A DNA stretch of 35,395 nt from Saprospiraceae bacterium (GTDB lineage: Bacteria > Bacteroidota > Bacteroidia > Chitinophagales > Saprospiraceae): the NCBI GenBank assembly GCA_020846655.1, contig JADLDL010000014.1:1-35395 (forward strand), written 5' to 3'. The position numbers and the translations under genes were made by a program. Positions 35,146-35,395 of the stretch are shown in pieces (position 1 is the stretch's first letter; each line of letters starts with the position of its first letter). The notes beneath the pieces were generated by a model. It searched no databases, had not been told where the DNA came from, and was given only the letters and a program-made list of their open reading frames with translations.

Positions 35146-35209
35146 GACTACTGCGCAGCGGAAGGGGCGTATCGGACGGGTTGGGAGTTTATGCGGTAGG
35201 GGCTGGCAG
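35146..35209 (+). repeat. 64-bp direct repeat, copy 2
   Basis: Identical to 31411-31474. In this copy the helicase tail codons have no upstream partner, so it is a non-coding remnant 26 bp after the stop of the 1198-codon gene. It is the expected right-hand att-like or duplicated end of the cassette. Confidence 0.97.
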
Positions 35210-35221
35210 TACTGAGGTATT

Positions 35222-35258
35222 TTGTACAATGTTGCAATTCAAATGCAAAATTGTACAA
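35222..35258. repeat. 15-bp inverted repeat built of two TTGTACAA palindromes
   Basis: TTGTACAATgTTGCA (35222-35236) faces TGCAAaATTGTACAA (35244-35258), 14 of 15 pairs, with a 7-base spacer. Each arm starts or ends with the self-palindromic TTGTACAA. It lies 12 bp beyond the second 64-bp repeat and may be an operator, a terminator or a recombination-related site. Confidence 0.6.
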
Positions 35259-35364
35259 GCTGGTAGCGAAGCCTGGAGTTGGCTGCAAAAAAGATTCAAC
35301 GAAAACAACTTAGTAACGCTTAAAAAATCGTTTCACGTTTTCTACCGCTCGCGAGCCAGCCCCA

Positions 35365-35395
35365 CCCCTGCCCTCCCTCCTGGGGAGGGCAGGGG
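35365..35395. repeat. 13-bp perfect GC-rich hairpin at the right window edge
   Basis: CCCCTGCCCTCCC (35365-35377) pairs with GGGAGGGCAGGGG (35383-35395) around 5 bases. The symmetry may continue beyond the edge. It resembles a REP-type intergenic palindrome. Confidence 0.7.

Larger units (their letters stand above)
31475..35209. mobile_element. Putative one-gene cassette inserted at the 3' end of the helicase gene
   Basis: The 3735 bp between the left ends of the two 64-bp repeats contain only the 1198-codon gene plus short flanks (48 bp before it, 26 bp after it). Duplication of a gene's 3' end around inserted DNA is the usual mark of site-specific integration at a gene end. Composition is less GC-rich than the adjacent helicase. 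No integrase, transposase or inverted termini are inside, so the enzyme would have to act in trans. A larger element running past the right edge, a segmental duplication or an assembly join are alternatives. Confidence 0.45.

Overview
The window reads as a chromosomal segment of a fairly GC-rich member of the Bacteroidota, most likely of the Saprospiria/Chitinophagia side. The evidence is a protein with a type IX secretion (T9SS) C-terminal sorting domain, several -7 boxes of the Bacteroidota type TAnnTTTG, almost no Shine-Dalgarno sequences, and families typical of the phylum (GH97, a TolB-like/Omp85-like outer membrane protein, PKD and BNR-repeat secreted proteins, an Rpn/PD-(D/E)XK protein with GLEK repeats). 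The assignment to class is an inference. No rRNA, tRNA, CRISPR array, integrase or IS transposase was seen.

Layout. 1-1456 (minus) is the N-terminal part of a UvrD/PcrA helicase running off the left edge. 1551-2726 is an AT-richer Rpn-like nuclease gene with a canonical promoter embedded in a perfect palindrome and a 17-copy 12-bp coding repeat. 2855-5982 (plus) carries an M29 aminopeptidase and a secreted GH97 glycosidase. 5987-8380 (minus) carries an amidohydrolase and a TSUP transporter, separated by a 290-bp element with 32-bp terminal inverted repeats. 8717-9847 (plus) is an exported metallophosphoesterase, converging on a minus-strand pair: a NahK-like sugar kinase and a 1212-residue outer membrane protein. 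14659-15162 (plus) is a DUF1648 membrane protein. 15178-18678 (minus) is metG and a lipoprotein, separated by a second inverted-repeat element. 18974-21855 (plus) holds a secreted YdjC/ChbG-like deacetylase, a membrane protein of unknown function and a small exported protein followed by an orphan gene tail. 22124-27374 (minus) holds three exported proteins: a PKD lipoprotein, a 1045-residue BNR/sortilin-like propeller protein and an unknown propeller-like protein. 27615-31464 (plus) holds a T9SS-sorted protein and an IGHMBP2/UPF1-like helicase.

The most striking region is 31411-35209. The last 17 codons plus stop of the helicase gene and the next 10 bp (64 bp in all) are repeated perfectly 3735 bp downstream. 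Between the copies lies a single 1198-codon gene of visibly lower GC encoding a leaderless, glycine/serine/threonine-rich beta-repeat protein with a helical C-terminal third. This looks like a one-gene cassette inserted at the 3' end of a helicase gene with the target end duplicated, as with att sites, but there is no recombinase in the cassette. The protein is unidentified; a cargo or toxin-like role (for example for a contractile injection system) is only a guess.

How the genes work together: apart from the kinase/outer membrane protein pair (1 bp apart), neighbours look functionally independent. A common theme is export: ten or more products carry signal peptides, lipoboxes or sorting signals, and several are linked to glycans or phosphate esters.
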